Program-made: the position numbers and the translations under genes
NCBI RefSeq assembly: GCF_033958435.1
Contig: NC_134152.1
Coordinates: 26,262,001-26,326,000, forward strand
Source of the DNA: Carettochelys insculpta
Lineage: Eukaryota > Chordata > Testudines > Carettochelyidae
DNA length: 64,000 nt
Direction: 5' to 3'
Shown here: positions 34,939 to 47,142 of the stretch, one piece after another
Position numbering within the stretch: position 1 is the stretch's first letter
How the letters are laid out: every line of letters starts with the position of its first letter
The notes under the pieces: model-generated
What the model saw: only the letters and a program-made list of their open reading frames with translations
What the model was told of the DNA's origin: nothing
Databases searched by the model: none

Positions 34939-35005
34939 CTGTAAAAAAAACAAAAGGAAAAAGCAAAACAAAAAAAAAACAAAACACACACACACACACA
35001 CACAG
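34939..35005 (-). promoter_or_regulatory. ADAP1: TG-repeat plus T-rich splice-acceptor tract
   Basis: On the transcribed (minus) strand a run of ten TG dinucleotides (34985-35004 as CA on the plus strand) is followed by interrupted T runs and then ACAG directly at the ADAP1 exon. UG repeats are the binding motif of TDP-43, and T tracts bind U2AF and PTB. The same arrangement of TG repeat then T tract controls exon inclusion in human CFTR. A regulatory role here is inference. Confidence 0.45.
34985..35004 (+). repeat. CA microsatellite, ten units
   Basis: Perfect (CA)10, which is (TG)10 in the ADAP1 transcript, starting 46 bases upstream of an acceptor. Confidence 0.95.
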
Positions 35006-35381
35006 AAAGGAGACATAGTCCAGAATAAGCTACAAAAGAATTTATGGTCATTACTACTTCAATGAAAATGTGAGTGCAAGTTGAAAGCCCTCCAAACATT
35101 AAACTGTACGCAAGCTGGAGTCTTGGGCTTGGCTTACATTGTCTCTTTGTGTCATTTAGACAAGTTGATCCTTGTACACACAATTTTAACGGAACTTTTT
35201 AAAATCTATGTGCAAAAGTTAGAGTAACTCTGTGTTTAGCTTCCATGCAAGATGCCCTTCTTAACATAAGAATCATTTAAAATGTTTCATTTCAACTCAG
35301 ACGGCTAGGCCAGGAAATACATGAATTGGACTGCATTCTCTCACATGGGGGGGATCAGTCCAGGAACAAAAAGTGAAGACC

Positions 35382-35681
35382 GAGACTATGCCTGCACAAC
35401 CCCAGAAGATCGACCCAGTCAGGGTTGGTCTTCCAGGGTTCAATTTCACACTTTTAGTATGGATGTGAGAAATCAGCCTCTTGGAGGTCACAGCTGACGC
35501 CTGTACTCCTCGTGAGACACAAGGAATGAGGAAGATTTACGGAACAAACTCTCCCATCGACCTTCCCCAGTATAGACATCCAAGTTAGCCAAGTGCAGAT
35601 ACACTGATTTTAACTACACAAATGCTGTAGCTAAAATTGCATCTCTGCAGTCGACTTACTTTACCTAGTGTAGACACACCC
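35382..35681 (-). mobile_element. Harbinger-like MITE
   Basis: Ends GAGACTATGCCTGCACAAC and CTAGTGTAGACACACCC. Internal GAAGATCGACCC and GGTTGGTCTTCC arms. Shares TACTCCTCGTGAGA with the 49.2- and 61.4-kb copies, a distinct subfamily. Confidence 0.82.
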
Positions 35682-37238
35682 TGAGTCTCAGCATTGCCAA
35701 TATACAACACCAGTTGGGCATGCCTATAACAATGAATTTAAATAGTTGACTTTTTACCTTTTAAAGACTGAGCAATATAATCTCATCTCCGTGTCTAGAG
35801 ACTATGCAAAGAGATCTCTGTGCATCAAGAGAAGAAGGTACTTCTCAGTGTAAAAGAGATGAACTTGAAGTAGAAACTTTGTAGAAAACCATTCCTCTGT
35901 TGTTAAGTGACCTACATCTATGACTGAACCCACCAGAAATGAAACTGGTATCATTTACACAGCACACAACAAGGTCTTTATTTCCAGAAAAACATTCAGA
36001 TCCAAAGCTACACAAATAAGTTAAAATAAAAAAGTGAGTTTTGCAATTAATAAGGAGATCTCTGAGAGTTTGGCCAGGAATATGCCTCAGGACTGTTTCA
36101 CACCGTTTTTAATTGTTGCTAATTGTCTACTGACCTATGGTCTGAAGAGCACCGTATGTTACTCCAAGTTCATTTCTTTGTGGAAAGATTTCAAAGTTAT
36201 ACTGATCTCAGCACAAGTATCACTAAGCTGTGGCCTCACATTGGGCTAAATTTGCAGAACCCATTGCACTTCAATGCCATCATATCTGCGGGACAAAATC
36301 AATAATGTGTGCATGAAAGGACTGTATGCAAAGCCAATATGTATTTACGCTGATATGTAAATTAAACAGTGTATCTGCTTGGCATAACTTCCTCCTTCTC
36401 CGTAATGCTTCAGAGGAGAAAAAAAGTTATTTTTTTTAATTAACATATTTAGAATGTTGAGAAAACAAATAATATCAGACTTCCCTGGAACTTGACCTCT
36501 CTGCTTTTGTCTGTCCACACAATCTCTCCTTCCCTTTTATGCCTGTTTGTGTATGTCTTTGTCTTTTATTGTTACCTGACTCTGACATTTTATGGCTGTG
36601 TAAGATTGCCTGATTCTGTATCACCTGGTCTTGCAGCTTTGACAAGATGTAAAGTTGTGTGATTCCATCATTTTTTTGGCTGTCCTGTGAAATGCGCAGT
36701 ATTTGGGTAGCACGCACAAGTTGCAGTTCATTTACCTGTTATTTGCTTCCTTTTGAAAATTAATTTAAAAATCATCATAAAAAATTCATTGCTAGTATCA
36801 GCAAACAACAGTCAAATTTACAAGAGCATTTTCATCCTTGTTAGCACAATTATTTCCTGGTCTGTAAACATGGGGATAATGGTACCTTTTCCCCCTCCCC
36901 TCCATTATCTGTTTTACTACTTAGATTATAAATGGTTTGGGGCAGGAACTGGCACCCTTGCTAGGTGTGTCTATCCTACAAATGAAGATGTGCCTGGAGC
37001 ACAGGTACGTATAACTCTAGCAAACCTGGGTCAAATCAGTAGTGGCATGGACTTGCCACCTGATATCATATCAAGCTGGCCAGGGAACTTAGATACATAC
37101 TCTGGGAGCTAGCCCAAACCAAAGGCCATGCCACCATGTCTATACTACTGCTGGTACCCGTGCTAATTAAATTACAGCTAGCATGAGTGTGGCGATCTGT
37201 GTGACCACTCTGCCTTCACATGCTGTGTAAGACATACA

Positions 37239-37590
37239 GGCTACGTCTAGATTAGAGGGATGTGTTGACAGAAGTTTTTTCAGAAGATGTCTTCCAACAA
37301 AACTTCTGTCGACAGATCGTGGCCAGACTGCAGGGTGGATCGAAAGAGTCATCCACTCTGTTGACATAGAGCAGCCGGACTGTCCGGCTGCTGTATTGGC
37401 AAAATGGCCAATCGGAAGGACAGCAGACAGGGTTGTCTGGTGTCCCAGAAGCCCCTTCTGTCAACAGAGAGCTCCCCGGACCATCCACACTAGTTTTTTG
37501 TCACCAGATCTCTGTCGACAGCGGTGTTACTCCTCGTGGCAAGTGGGGTACAACTGCCGACAAAAGTGCTGCGTTCTGTCACGGGTCACA
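37239..37590. mobile_element. MITE rich in TGTCGACAG motifs
   Basis: Starts GGCTACGTCTAGATTAGAGG and contains repeated CTGTCGACAGA, GTTGACAGAAG and CCGGACTGTCCGG palindromes. The right end is lost where it meets a hAT half-element. Confidence 0.6.
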
Positions 37591-37916
37591 CCCCAAATCT
37601 TCCTCCTCCCCTGCCCCAGGTCACAGCTCCCTCTCAGACCTGGCACCTGTCCTACACCCTGCCACCAGACCAGAATCCTCTCCTGCACCCAGATCCCCTT
37701 CTGGACCCTAACCTCCCATATCCCGCTTCTGGGTCCCAACCCTGTCCTTCACCCAAAGTCCTTCTCAGACCCCACACCCTTTCCTGCACCCCAGACCCCT
37801 ACCCTGAGCTCCTCTCTGCACCCAACCTCCACCCCAGACCCCACATCCCCTCCATAGAAACATGTGGCACTTGACCATCTGGAGCTTCCCTGCATCAAAA
37901 ATTATACCCACCCCTG
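37591..37916. mobile_element. Right half of a CAGGGATGGGC-family hAT
   Basis: Matches the cytosine-rich right half of 5628-6301 block by block (CCTGCACCC, CCAGACCAGAATCC, TCCATAGAAA, CACTTGACCA), ending AAATTATACCCACCCCTG. The left half is missing and is replaced at 37239-37590 by a different MITE. Confidence 0.75.
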
Positions 37917-38757
37917 CTCTACGTGCATGTCACCTTAGTGATACCAGTAGGGGGAAAAAGCTTCTTAGATGGAAACCAGCAGAATCTGGCAACCCTGCAT
38001 GGGCAACAGTAAACAAAATGTCTCGGGGTCACACAGAGAAGCCTGTTGGGCTGCAGGTTGCCCCCCAGACTGGCTTAGAGAAGAAATGCCCAACAAAGGC
38101 CACCAGATTTGGAATTAATTCTGCCTCTGCCAGACACTGCCTGACGTCCACAGCTAAGCATCTGAGAAGCTGACCACAACAGAGTCTTTGAAACAACACT
38201 AGTCAGTCACGATTTCCCGGAAGAAGGAAAACTCAGAGCACCCACAGCTCCCACGAACACCAATGGAGTCTGCTAAGTTCAACAGGAACCGCACCTGCTC
38301 TGTGATGGCTAAAACTCAGGCTTCTTATTTCGGTGCTTAAATACAGTACACGAGTTTGAGAAATACTCCCACACTGCACAACGGCAATTCTACAGCAGCT
38401 ATTTTAGGGCACCCTTTGCATCTTAGAAAAAACCCTTCTACATTTCCACATTTTCTGTGAAACTGGCAACACTGAAGAGCACCTATGTCTCTGGACACCT
38501 GCCGAAGTGCACAAATTTATTACGCTGGAACGCTGATCCCTGTGGTCAGTACTCTGCGTGAGCTGGCCAGCTGCGGGGTGCACTCTATAAGCTTATCTGA
38601 CAGCTCAGACCTGATCCTGAGGGGCTTCAATCATTTGCAACTCCTAAGGAAATCCTGGACCCTGTGAACTCAATGGCAAGACTGCTACTAACTCCAGTAG
38701 GGGTTGGATTTGAGCACAGGTCTCAGCAGGAGTTGCAAGTGTTTAAGACCGCAGAGG

Positions 38758-39157
38758 TAAAGTGACCATCTGTCCCATTTTTGGTGGGATGGGCCTGTAT
38801 TTGGGATGCCAAAAAAGGCGTCCCTACTTATTTTAGAAAAGGGACTCATTGTCCAGTATCTTCTGCCAGCAGCTGCTGGTCAGAGAGCAAGGAGGCGTAG
38901 GTTAGCCTACTTTTCCCTTCCTCGGGGCTTGGGGAAGCGGGTCGGGGTTGGGGGAGGATCATGGGTGGCTGTCCTGTCCCTGCTGCTCCCTCGGGGTTCC
39001 TGGGAGCACTGGGGGGCTGCCGCAGCCTGATGCTCGTGGTTGGCAGGCAGCTGCTGCTTCCTTCCTGGCTCCCCAGGGCTTGAAGGAGTGGGAAGAGCCA
39101 CTCCTCCCCCCGTATCTCCCTGGCCTGTATTTGGGAGAGGGAGATACAGTCGCCCTA
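38758..39157. mobile_element. TA-flanked MITE, GGGTGACCA family
   Basis: Inverted ends TAAAGTGACCATCTGTCCC and GGGAGATACAGTCGCCCTA. The interior is GC-rich. Relatives: 28640-28700 (end GGGACATCTGGTCATCCTA), 55718-55770 and 63305-63760. TA at both ends suggests a Tc1/mariner-like target, which is inference. Confidence 0.65.
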
Positions 39158-39328
39158 CACAGAGCAGCCTGCCTTAATAGAAGGCTTCAGAACACTGGGC
39201 CTGAACACTGAATTCAACTGGAGTCCTGCCACTGGACCTTGAATCTAATCTGCGTTTTACTTTAATGCAGCCTTGAGACAGCTCTGTGTACTTGCTGCAA
39301 ACTTATTTTTGCATGTTTGATTTTAGCT

Positions 39329-39424
39329 AAACAAAAAAATCAGTCATGTAGCACTTTAAAGACTAACAAAATAATGTTTTAGGTAATGAGCTTTCATGGG
39401 AGACACCCACTTCTTCAGCTCTAT
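39329..39424 (-). repeat. CACCTAATAAATTATT-family repeat
   Basis: Antisense copy: AGTCATGTAGCACTTTAAAG, ACTAACAAAATAATG, GAGCTTTCATGGGAGAC and CCACTTCTTCAG. Confidence 0.85.
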
Positions 39425-39840
39425 AGCCTTACCAGAACAGCCTCAATATATAAAGCACAGAGGTCCAAAAACTATTATCCAGGTTGACAGAAAAATTGTT
39501 ATCATGGTTGGCAAGATTTTAGCTGTATTTAACTTGATGTAGCCTCTGCATAATTGAAAGGTAAAGAATTAAAGAAGCTGGAACAGACCATACATGTCAA
39601 ATACAGGACATGTATGCAAATACCCATTAACACCAATATGAGCTCTCTCAGCAAAAATAACTGTAGCCATTTACTAGGTTTACAATGACCAGTGGGGCCG
39701 CTAATGAGGTTGATATTTCAAAGAATGGCCCCATTTCTATTTCTGAACTACAAAATGCTCAGCTTTTGTGATAATCTGATGCAAAACTTACAGCCCACCT
39801 AAAGTCTGCCAGATTGTTAGTTATGGCGAATAGCCACAGG

Positions 39841-40212
39841 GAGGTAGCGGTGTTAGTCTGTTCCCTAACAAAACAAAAAAGCAGTCATGTACCATGTTAA
39901 AGACTAATAAAATAATTTATTAGGTGAAAAGCTTTTGTGGGACAGACCCGCTTCTTCAGATCTGGAGATAGCACCGTACTGGAAATGGTGCTGAAAGCGA
40001 ATTGACATGATGCTTATGTAACAGAGATACAGCCAAAAAAATTGAAATGTAAACTGTCAAATCAGATACATAGAACAGAAGGGGTTTTCATCACCAATTC
40101 CAGCACAGTGCTATCTCCAGATCTGAAGAAGTGCGTCTGCCCCATGAAAGCTCATCACCTAATAAATTATTTTGTTAGTCTTTAAAGTGCTACATAACTG
40201 CTTTTTGTTTAG
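39841..40212. repeat. Inverted pair of CACCTAATAAATTATT-family repeats
   Basis: The left arm (about 39868-39991, antisense) and right arm (about 40097-40212, sense) are reverse complements over roughly 115-125 bases, both including TCTGGAGATAGCAC/GTGCTATCTCCAGA. The spacer is about 105 bases. The left flank GGTAGCGGTGTTAGTCTG is the usual family end. Confidence 0.85.
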
Positions 40213-41321
40213 TTCTGGGGCAGGTATCATTCCTGGCAACTGAACAGAAAGATGAGAGAGGGCTCTTCTTTCTGTAATTAGCACAATAGCAAACTGAAAT
40301 TAAAAAAAAAAAATCTAAATGAAAGCCACATTTACCGGAGAAGAAAGCAAGGAGAATAGGTTATGAATATGCTACTGCTAAAACAAATGGAACACTCCCA
40401 CTTGAATTAAAGTGATGGCAAAACTAGAGGTCTACAAAGAGGTCAGATGGCATTGGGCTACAAAACTCTAATCTCATAACATTTTGTTTACTTGTTTGCT
40501 TCTGGAAATGAAGAACGTACCACTGACAAAGCAGATGGTTTCAGGTCAAAGGGACAGAAACAAAGGTTCCATGTAGAGCCAGTTGAGCCATTTTAGTTCA
40601 GCATCAGATGTCCTTTGAAATAAAACAATTAACTGGCACAGGTTTAGGACAAGTCTCGGTCTAATGATTTAAAAAGAAAACACATCACAGGAAATATATA
40701 TCTATATGGGGGTTAAATTAATAGGAAAGAAATCGGTATCTTCCTCACTGTTTCCATCCCATTTTTAATGGAAAATCTGAAACCAAAACACCAGAGGTGT
40801 CCAGAGAAGAACGGGTTGGAGAATAGGGCATTTTCCCCTGGAAAAATTCTGGATGAAAACATTTCATTTTCATCAAAGAAATTTGCCACGGAACATTGAT
40901 GCTTATTGTAGAAAGCCCCCAAACTTTTGGCTCAAAATGTATAATTTTGGTTGGGAAAAACTGAAATGAAATATCAGGTCAATCTAGGTAGGTTTCATTT
41001 GTTGAACCCTGTGCAGATCCAAAATTTGTTTCTGCAGCTGCCTCCCATATTTGCAAAAATGAGACATAGATACCTACATCCATATCCAGGGACGTGGAGA
41101 CCTGTGGATATAAAGGGGAGAGCCACAAATTTGCAGGGCTCTATTGGAGAGCGGTCTGACAAACGGTACTTAACTGCAGTGTTATAGCGCTGCTCTCCTC
41201 TAATGCCAATTTTCCTTGAATAAATGGTCTCCTTCCAGCTTCAGTGTCACAGATACAAAGAAAACATCTACTCAGTTACAGATGGACCAAGTAAACACCT
41301 GTCAGCGGTGATGTAATTATG

Positions 41322-41404
41322 TACTTAGTGCTGCCATGAGCACAGGGGACTGGATAAAATGACCTCTTGAGGTTCTTCCAGTCCTAGCTATCATTCTATG
41401 ATGA
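41322..41404 (+). repeat. CR1 LINE 3' end
   Basis: Contains GCACAGGGGACTGGATAAAA, TGACCTCTTGAGGTTCTTCC and the ATTCTATGATGAT terminal repeat. It is followed at 41407-41530 by an older repeat (AGAGCACCTAGAGGCCCC, GTGCTAGGGGCTGTACAAAC). Confidence 0.85.
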
Positions 41405-43303
41405 TTTGTATGGGAAGAGCACCTAGAGGCCCCAGCCGGAGATGGGGGTCCTGCTGTGCTAGGGGCTGTACAAACACTTCATGAGAAACAGTCTGGGCCT
41501 TGGACAGCTTTCCATTTCAACAGAGAGAGTGTGAACAGGGAAATGCAGGCAGAGGTGGGACACAACTTGCCAACGCTTATACATCCAGTTGGTTACACTG
41601 TTACTACAAAACCCAGTTCTCCTGATTCCCAATCCATTGTCTCTCACTGGACCACACTGCTCCTCCTCAGTGCAGAGAAAGCCTGATGCAGCAGAGGTGT
41701 TTCTGGCTCGGTCTAGTAGCCCCAAATTGCTGCCTGTTTTTGTAATGCTTCTGTTCAGATTGGACCCAAATCCCTAAGGGGGGATGCAAGGAAGATCCCT
41801 AATGGGATGTGTCCATACCACAAAACTCACAGAAAAAGCATAGAGAGTCAAGTAAAGGTGGAGGATTTTTTTTTAAGTCTTTGACTTAACACGACCCCCT
41901 GTGGCTGTGGTTCCCATCCAGTCTCCATGTAGCACCCTTTGTAAGAGGCTGGAGAAGCAAATGTTCAGACTCTATTGTTTGGGTGTGGACATAAAGACAC
42001 AAAGATACAAAAACCCACATGAGAAAACAAAAGCGTGTGTGGGAGGGGAGAGGGTCCAGAAAGTTCTTCATGTGCTTTTTGTTAAAAGGCCACCACGTTG
42101 TGTGATTCAAGAACAGAAAACTTCACAGTGGTGTGAACATGGGACCAGGCTAAAAGAAGAACATGGCTCCCGTAATGCTCAGTAGCTCGATGATTTACTG
42201 AGTCCCAACCCCATGCTCGGTGCTACACAAAAAAGGAGATGACAACGTTATTGTTGCCCTGGCCGCCTGCATTAGCAAATGTCCATTTCGGATGGTTTCA
42301 GCAGTTCTCACCTGCTTATGTATTTTAAAAAAAAAAAAAAAAAAAGGACTACACCAAATAAAGCAATAGTCCTCCACAAATTGCAACTGGTACCTCAGAG
42401 CTTGCGTGAAGGGCACTCAAAACAATTACTTCTTCACAGTGCTTGAAGTGCTAGGGTCAGGCGAGCTTGAGGAAGGAAAGTCAAAAACTCCTGAAAAGTG
42501 AACCCCTGCCCCTTCCCCTTTAGTCCCCACCCTCACCCTCTCTCTCTTCCCTGGGGTCCCAGCTCTTCCTCCAAGCCCCCTTCCAGACCCTGCTTCTTCC
42601 CCTGGACAGGGTTGCCAGGTGTCTGGTTTTCAACCGGAACACCCAGTTGAAAAGGGAGCCTGGCAATGCAGGTCTGCATACTGACTGGACAGCTAGAAGT
42701 CTGGCTGATGGCACAGGGGGGTTCAGGTAGGCTCCCTGCCTGTCCTGGCTCTATGTGAAGCAGCTGCATGTCCCATGTAGGTGCACACGCTGAGGTCATC
42801 ATGCTGTCCCTGAACCAAGCATTGGGTCCGCAGTTCCCATTGGCCAGGACTTGCAGCCAATGAGGACAGCAGGGACGGTACCTGTGGATGGGGCAACATG
42901 CAGAGCCCTCTGGTCGCGCTTCTGTGTAGGAGCCAGAGAATGGTATGCCACTGATTCCAGAAGCTGCATGACATAAACAACATCCTAAGCCTGCAGCCCT
43001 GAGCCTCCTGCCTCCACCTGCACCCCACCTCAGTGCCACAGCCCTGATCAGCCTCCTATTCTCTGAACCCCCCAGTCCCAGCCCAGACAGCCCCCCTGTA
43101 CCCCAAACCTTCAATCCACAGCCCTATTCCAGAGTCTGCACCTTCAGCTGGAACACTCATATCCCCCCATGATCCCACCCCCAGTCCCAGCCCTGATCCC
43201 TTTTCTGCCCTCCAAACACATGGAAAAGGAAGGGCACAAGTGCCTTGTTGGTGTACTTTCCTGCCCCTGTGCAGGGCCATATGCAATCGGAGAAGATGGC
43301 CAC

Positions 43304-43491
43304 CAGTGTTCCCAGTAAGCTGAGCACTTGGGCAGCCACCCAGGAGAGATTATGGGGCCAACCAGTTTACCAGCAGAACACTCATAGCCACCCACAATGT
43401 TTCTATTGGTGGTGCACATCCACACATGCCTTGGTACACATAAGATTTATTCCACCCATGGATGGGGGGGGAAAAATGAGAAGAAACGTTG
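43304..43491 (-). mobile_element. hAT-type MITE, CAGTGTTCCC family
   Basis: 188 bases from CAGTGTTCCCAGTAAGC to GAAGAAACGTTG. Octamers ATGGCCAC (43296-43303) and CTGGCCAC (43492-43499) match at 7 of 8. It shares TTTCTATTGGTGGTGCACAT with the copy near 34270, and the reverse with copies at 16.8, 29.1 and 54.3 kb. Confidence 0.88.
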
Positions 43492-44680
43492 CTGGCCACT
43501 ACTTGATCCGTTATCCAACGTCAACAAGGACTGTTTTGGGAAGAGCACTGTCACTTCCCTTGGCACAATACAGCCCATCTGAAGGGATCACTATCCAGTC
43601 AAACCACAGTTTTCACTAAAGGCGAATCGAAATTGTGTGAGAAATCTCAGGGGTGATTTATGTATGTGCTAGTGCCGCTGTCTGTGAACAGGGAAATGGG
43701 GTCAAAGAGATTCAGTGGCTTGTACAGGGATCCTGTGCTCTTGTTGATTCAGCAGGGGAACAGCAGACCGGTGACACCAGATTGTGTCACTCACGGGCTG
43801 TGTGACCTTGAACAAATCACACCACTATCACCAAACAATCACCTTTGCATAAGTTCCCTGGGGAGGGTATATGAGGCCTCATCTTTCAGACTTATCTGTG
43901 TAAGTAGCAACACACAGGGGATACCCCATTATCCCATTGACAATCCATCACAGGGGATATCCCCTTGTCCCATTGACATCAAAGGGACCCACTCATATGA
44001 GCCGCATTTACAAGGCCTGTCTCAATATCTGATGAATGCAGCAAAGCACTAAGGCAAGGCAAAGGCAGAAGCAGGAATAAGTCCTGGCAGGTTCTGAGTG
44101 CCCAGCCCTGTAATCAAGGCTTTGGACCGTGCTCCCTCTAGGGACACGGAGAAAATGGGGGGAAAAAAAAAACAAAACAGCAAATTGTAGCAATAATCTT
44201 CAATTTGTAAAGAAGCCCTCCACCATTTAAATGAGGACAGGCTTTTGGAAATGATGGAGCTACAGTGTTCCAGAATGAACTCTGCTATTTTTCCCATGAA
44301 TACAATGACCACAACCCTGGTGTTCTTGGAAAATGTTTTTCTAACCATTCTTTAGAAATGTTACCCCCTGGGCTGAATGGGGCTCTGATGCATCCGGGAG
44401 CAGGGTTTGTTTGGGTGCTCACTGTCACACTGGATTCTTCTGCGAAGGAGCAGGCTTTTTTGGAGGAATAGGAACAGAAACAAGAGAAAGACGTTTCCCA
44501 TTTTGCAGCATTATTGCTCTAAAGGAGGCACTGACAATGTTTTTCCCACACTCAAATCATTTCTCTAACTGTAGGTACTGGGATCGGATACCAAAAATCA
44601 TTTCAGACCAAAATTCAGAGCTACTAACATTTTGCAAATGAACAATTCTCTCATGCCAAAGCAAGAGAGAGAGAGACTCA

Positions 44681-44923
44681 GGGTTTGTCTACACTGTAGG
44701 GAAGATTGACCTGGACTGGGAGAGATGTGCAAAATCAAACTATCTGGGGCCAGCAGTTGACCCCCGTATTCCTCAATATTGGGAGGAGTAAGGGAGGTCA
44801 GTGGTAGAAAGTCTCCCATCAACCTCCCTCAGTGTGGATGGCCAGGTAAGTTGCTTACAGATAAGTCGATTCTAACTATGCAATTGCCATAGCTAGACTT
44901 ATCTGCCTAGTGTGGATCAACCC
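44681..44923 (-). mobile_element. Harbinger-like MITE
   Basis: Ends GGGTTTGTCTACACTGTAGG and CTAGTGTGGATCAACCC, flanked by TCA and TGA, which extend the inverted repeat rather than form a direct duplication. Interior has GAGTAAGGGAGGTCAGTGG and GTGGATGGCCAGGTAAGTTG. Confidence 0.85.
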
Positions 44924-45684
44924 TGAACCAGCACTTCCAAAATCCGATGCCCATTATTGCTATTTTAAAATGCAGTTTGGGGAAAGAAACAAACGCACGG
45001 GTGCTAGTACACAAGAGCATTCTGTTAGGGATCACATGCACGCTCTTCTGCTCCAGGGAAGGGTCGTTTGGAAAAAAAAATGTATAGAAAACTAAAAGAA
45101 CTGTAACTTTGCTTAACATCTACAGCAACAGGATGAAGAATCTAGTAAAGCAGTTTCACCCACATGGGTTCAACCTAGGAGTTAGCGGGGAGGTATTTTC
45201 TAGTCTGCTTTACGCAGGAAATCAGACTTCGTGATCAACATGGGTTCCGCAGAATCTTTCAGTCACCTCCTCCACTCTCAGCAGGGAAGCAGAGCCCAGG
45301 CCCCCCAGTTGAGAACAAAGGAAAAGATGGCAGGTGGCGGGGTGAACTATTGTCCTCTGTGGACAAGCAGAGCTCTCGCCAGAGAGGCTGACAGACTTGC
45401 CAGATCCCTGGGCAAGGACTCCTGGAAGGACTTGCAAAGGGAAAGAGAGAGATGGAGCCTGGAAAGGGAATCATAGCAACCTGGCTGGCTGATCACACTG
45501 GCTTGGCCAGGGGCATGACATCTTAACCTTTCTCCATGCTAACCCAAGGGCTTCTGATGCTGTGCTGCAGTTCACTAATAACCCCTACTCTACTTTAGAA
45601 AGGCTGCTGGGTGGGACTGCATACACTGTATTCTCTAAGGTCCATGGGTCCGCAAAGGGTGCCCAAGCCCCTGACCAGGAATAT

Positions 45685-45750
45685 CTGGGGCTGGACTTGA
45701 TGACCTCCTGAAGTCCCCTCCAGCCCTAGAATTCTGTGATTCTATGATGC
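45685..45750 (+). repeat. CR1 LINE 3' end
   Basis: GGGGCTGGACTTGATGACCT, CCTGAAGTCCCCTCCAGCCC and the ATTCTGTGATTCTATGA terminus. Confidence 0.9.
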
Positions 45751-46445
45751 CTCAGTTGCTCGCTGGGCAGAGCTCCCAGTCTGAAACAGGAGCACTGGCA
45801 CCTAGAGGCTCAGCTTCAGAGACACTGAGACACAGGGGCCTAACGTTAAGTGAGAGTATGACCCCTTGCTGGGAGGGGAAGGGCTGCCACACAGAAGGCG
45901 TTCCTCCGGGGGCCCCTTAAAAGCTGGGGCACAGCCTCACAGATCCTGTGGATCCTTCACAGGGTGACAAAGCGGTGCAGTCATTTGCCAATTGGCCAAC
46001 ACTACAAACGCGACCCTAAAAGTACTGCCTTCCAGGAGCCCAACCCTGCAAACTGCTGGCTTCAACTGGTATCAAGGCCACACTGCACTTTGCAGGATCG
46101 GGCCCTCGGGATGGGTCTTCTCAGACAAGAAACATAAACCGATTTTCTCCCCTCCTTCCCAGTGCCGGAGAAGGGTGATTTTGGACATAATAGGATACCT
46201 TAGTCATGTTGGATTCCCTCACTCTAATAGTCCCAGTCCACAGTGAGTGTTTACAGTACTGTGTAGACGCTCTCTTTTATTGCTGTGTCCTGGAAGATTA
46301 TTTCTTGGGCATCTAGTGCAAACTTTGTCACGATGGAAAAGAACATCTTTGTGGTGCAACAACACAGCACCTAAAATAGCCAATGGTGGGGCTGCATTTT
46401 CATACAGAAGAGCTATTTTAAAAGGCGGGGAAGGGTCTATAAACC

Positions 46446-46955
46446 ATAAGAACACAAGAAGGGCTATTCTGAGTCAGATGCAGACCAAAGGTCCATCTAG
46501 CTCAGTAATCTGTCTCTTGACAGTGGTCAATATCAGGTGCCCCAGAGGAATGAACAGAACAAGGAATCATCAAGTGATCCTTCCCATCATCCACTCCCAG
46601 CTTATGACAAACACCATTCCTGCCCATCCTGGCTAATAGCCATGGATGGACCTATCCACCACGAATTTATCTAGCTCTTTTTTGAACCCTGTTATAGACT
46701 TGGCCCTCAGAACATCCTCTGGCCAGGGGGTTCAACAGGCTGACTGTGCGCTGTGTGAAGAAAGGAACTTCCTTTTATTTGTTTTAAACTTGCTACCTAT
46801 TAATTTCATTTGGTGACCCCGAGTTCTTGTGTTATGGGAAGGAACAATCTGCTGAGTCTTCCATGCCCTATATAACCTTAAAAACTCGGAAGGGTCTAGG
46901 GAATGAACAATCTCTGACTCTTCCATGCCCCATTTAACTGCAGTTATTAAATAAA
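46446..46955 (-). repeat. CR1 LINE fragment, antisense
   Basis: About 0.5 kb. It opens with ATAAGAACACAAGAAGGGCT, then GACCAAAGGTCCATCTAGC, and continues through ATGGATGGACCTATCCACC and TGAAGAAAGGAACTTCC, a well-known CR1 3' untranslated stretch. A second small duplication of TTCCATGCCC lies near its end. Confidence 0.88.
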
Positions 46956-47142
46956 ACCTTATGTGTAAAACAGGAGCCTGCCATATAAATCCAGAGGAAT
47001 GGAACTTCTCAAGGCCCTTTGTAACTGAAACCCTGCTGTGAATTCAAAACAAAACAGAACCCTAAACACAAAAATATTACAGTAGCTGCAGTTGCACAAA
47101 CAAACTAATGGTGTTTACCAAGGAAGATATTTAGCTACTTAC

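Larger units (their letters stand above)
34939..47142 (-). other. ADAP1: ADAP1 intron 3
   Basis: A 12204-base GT-AG intron. From its low-coordinate end it holds the TG/T-rich acceptor tract, a Harbinger-like MITE at 35.4-35.7 kb, another MITE joined to a hAT half near 37.2-37.9 kb, a TA-flanked element at 38.8-39.2 kb, SINE-like fragments at 39.3 kb and an inverted pair at 39.9-40.2 kb, a CR1 tail at 41.3 kb, a hAT MITE at 43.3 kb, a Harbinger-like MITE at 44.7 kb, a CR1 tail at 45.7 kb and an antisense CR1 fragment at 46.4-46.95 kb. No additional exon is seen. Confidence 0.9.

Noticed and set aside
42533..43114. 193-codon minus-strand open frame
   Set aside because: It lies in GC-rich repeat-like sequence with open frames in other phases. 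It has no recognisable domain and no clear splice or promoter context.
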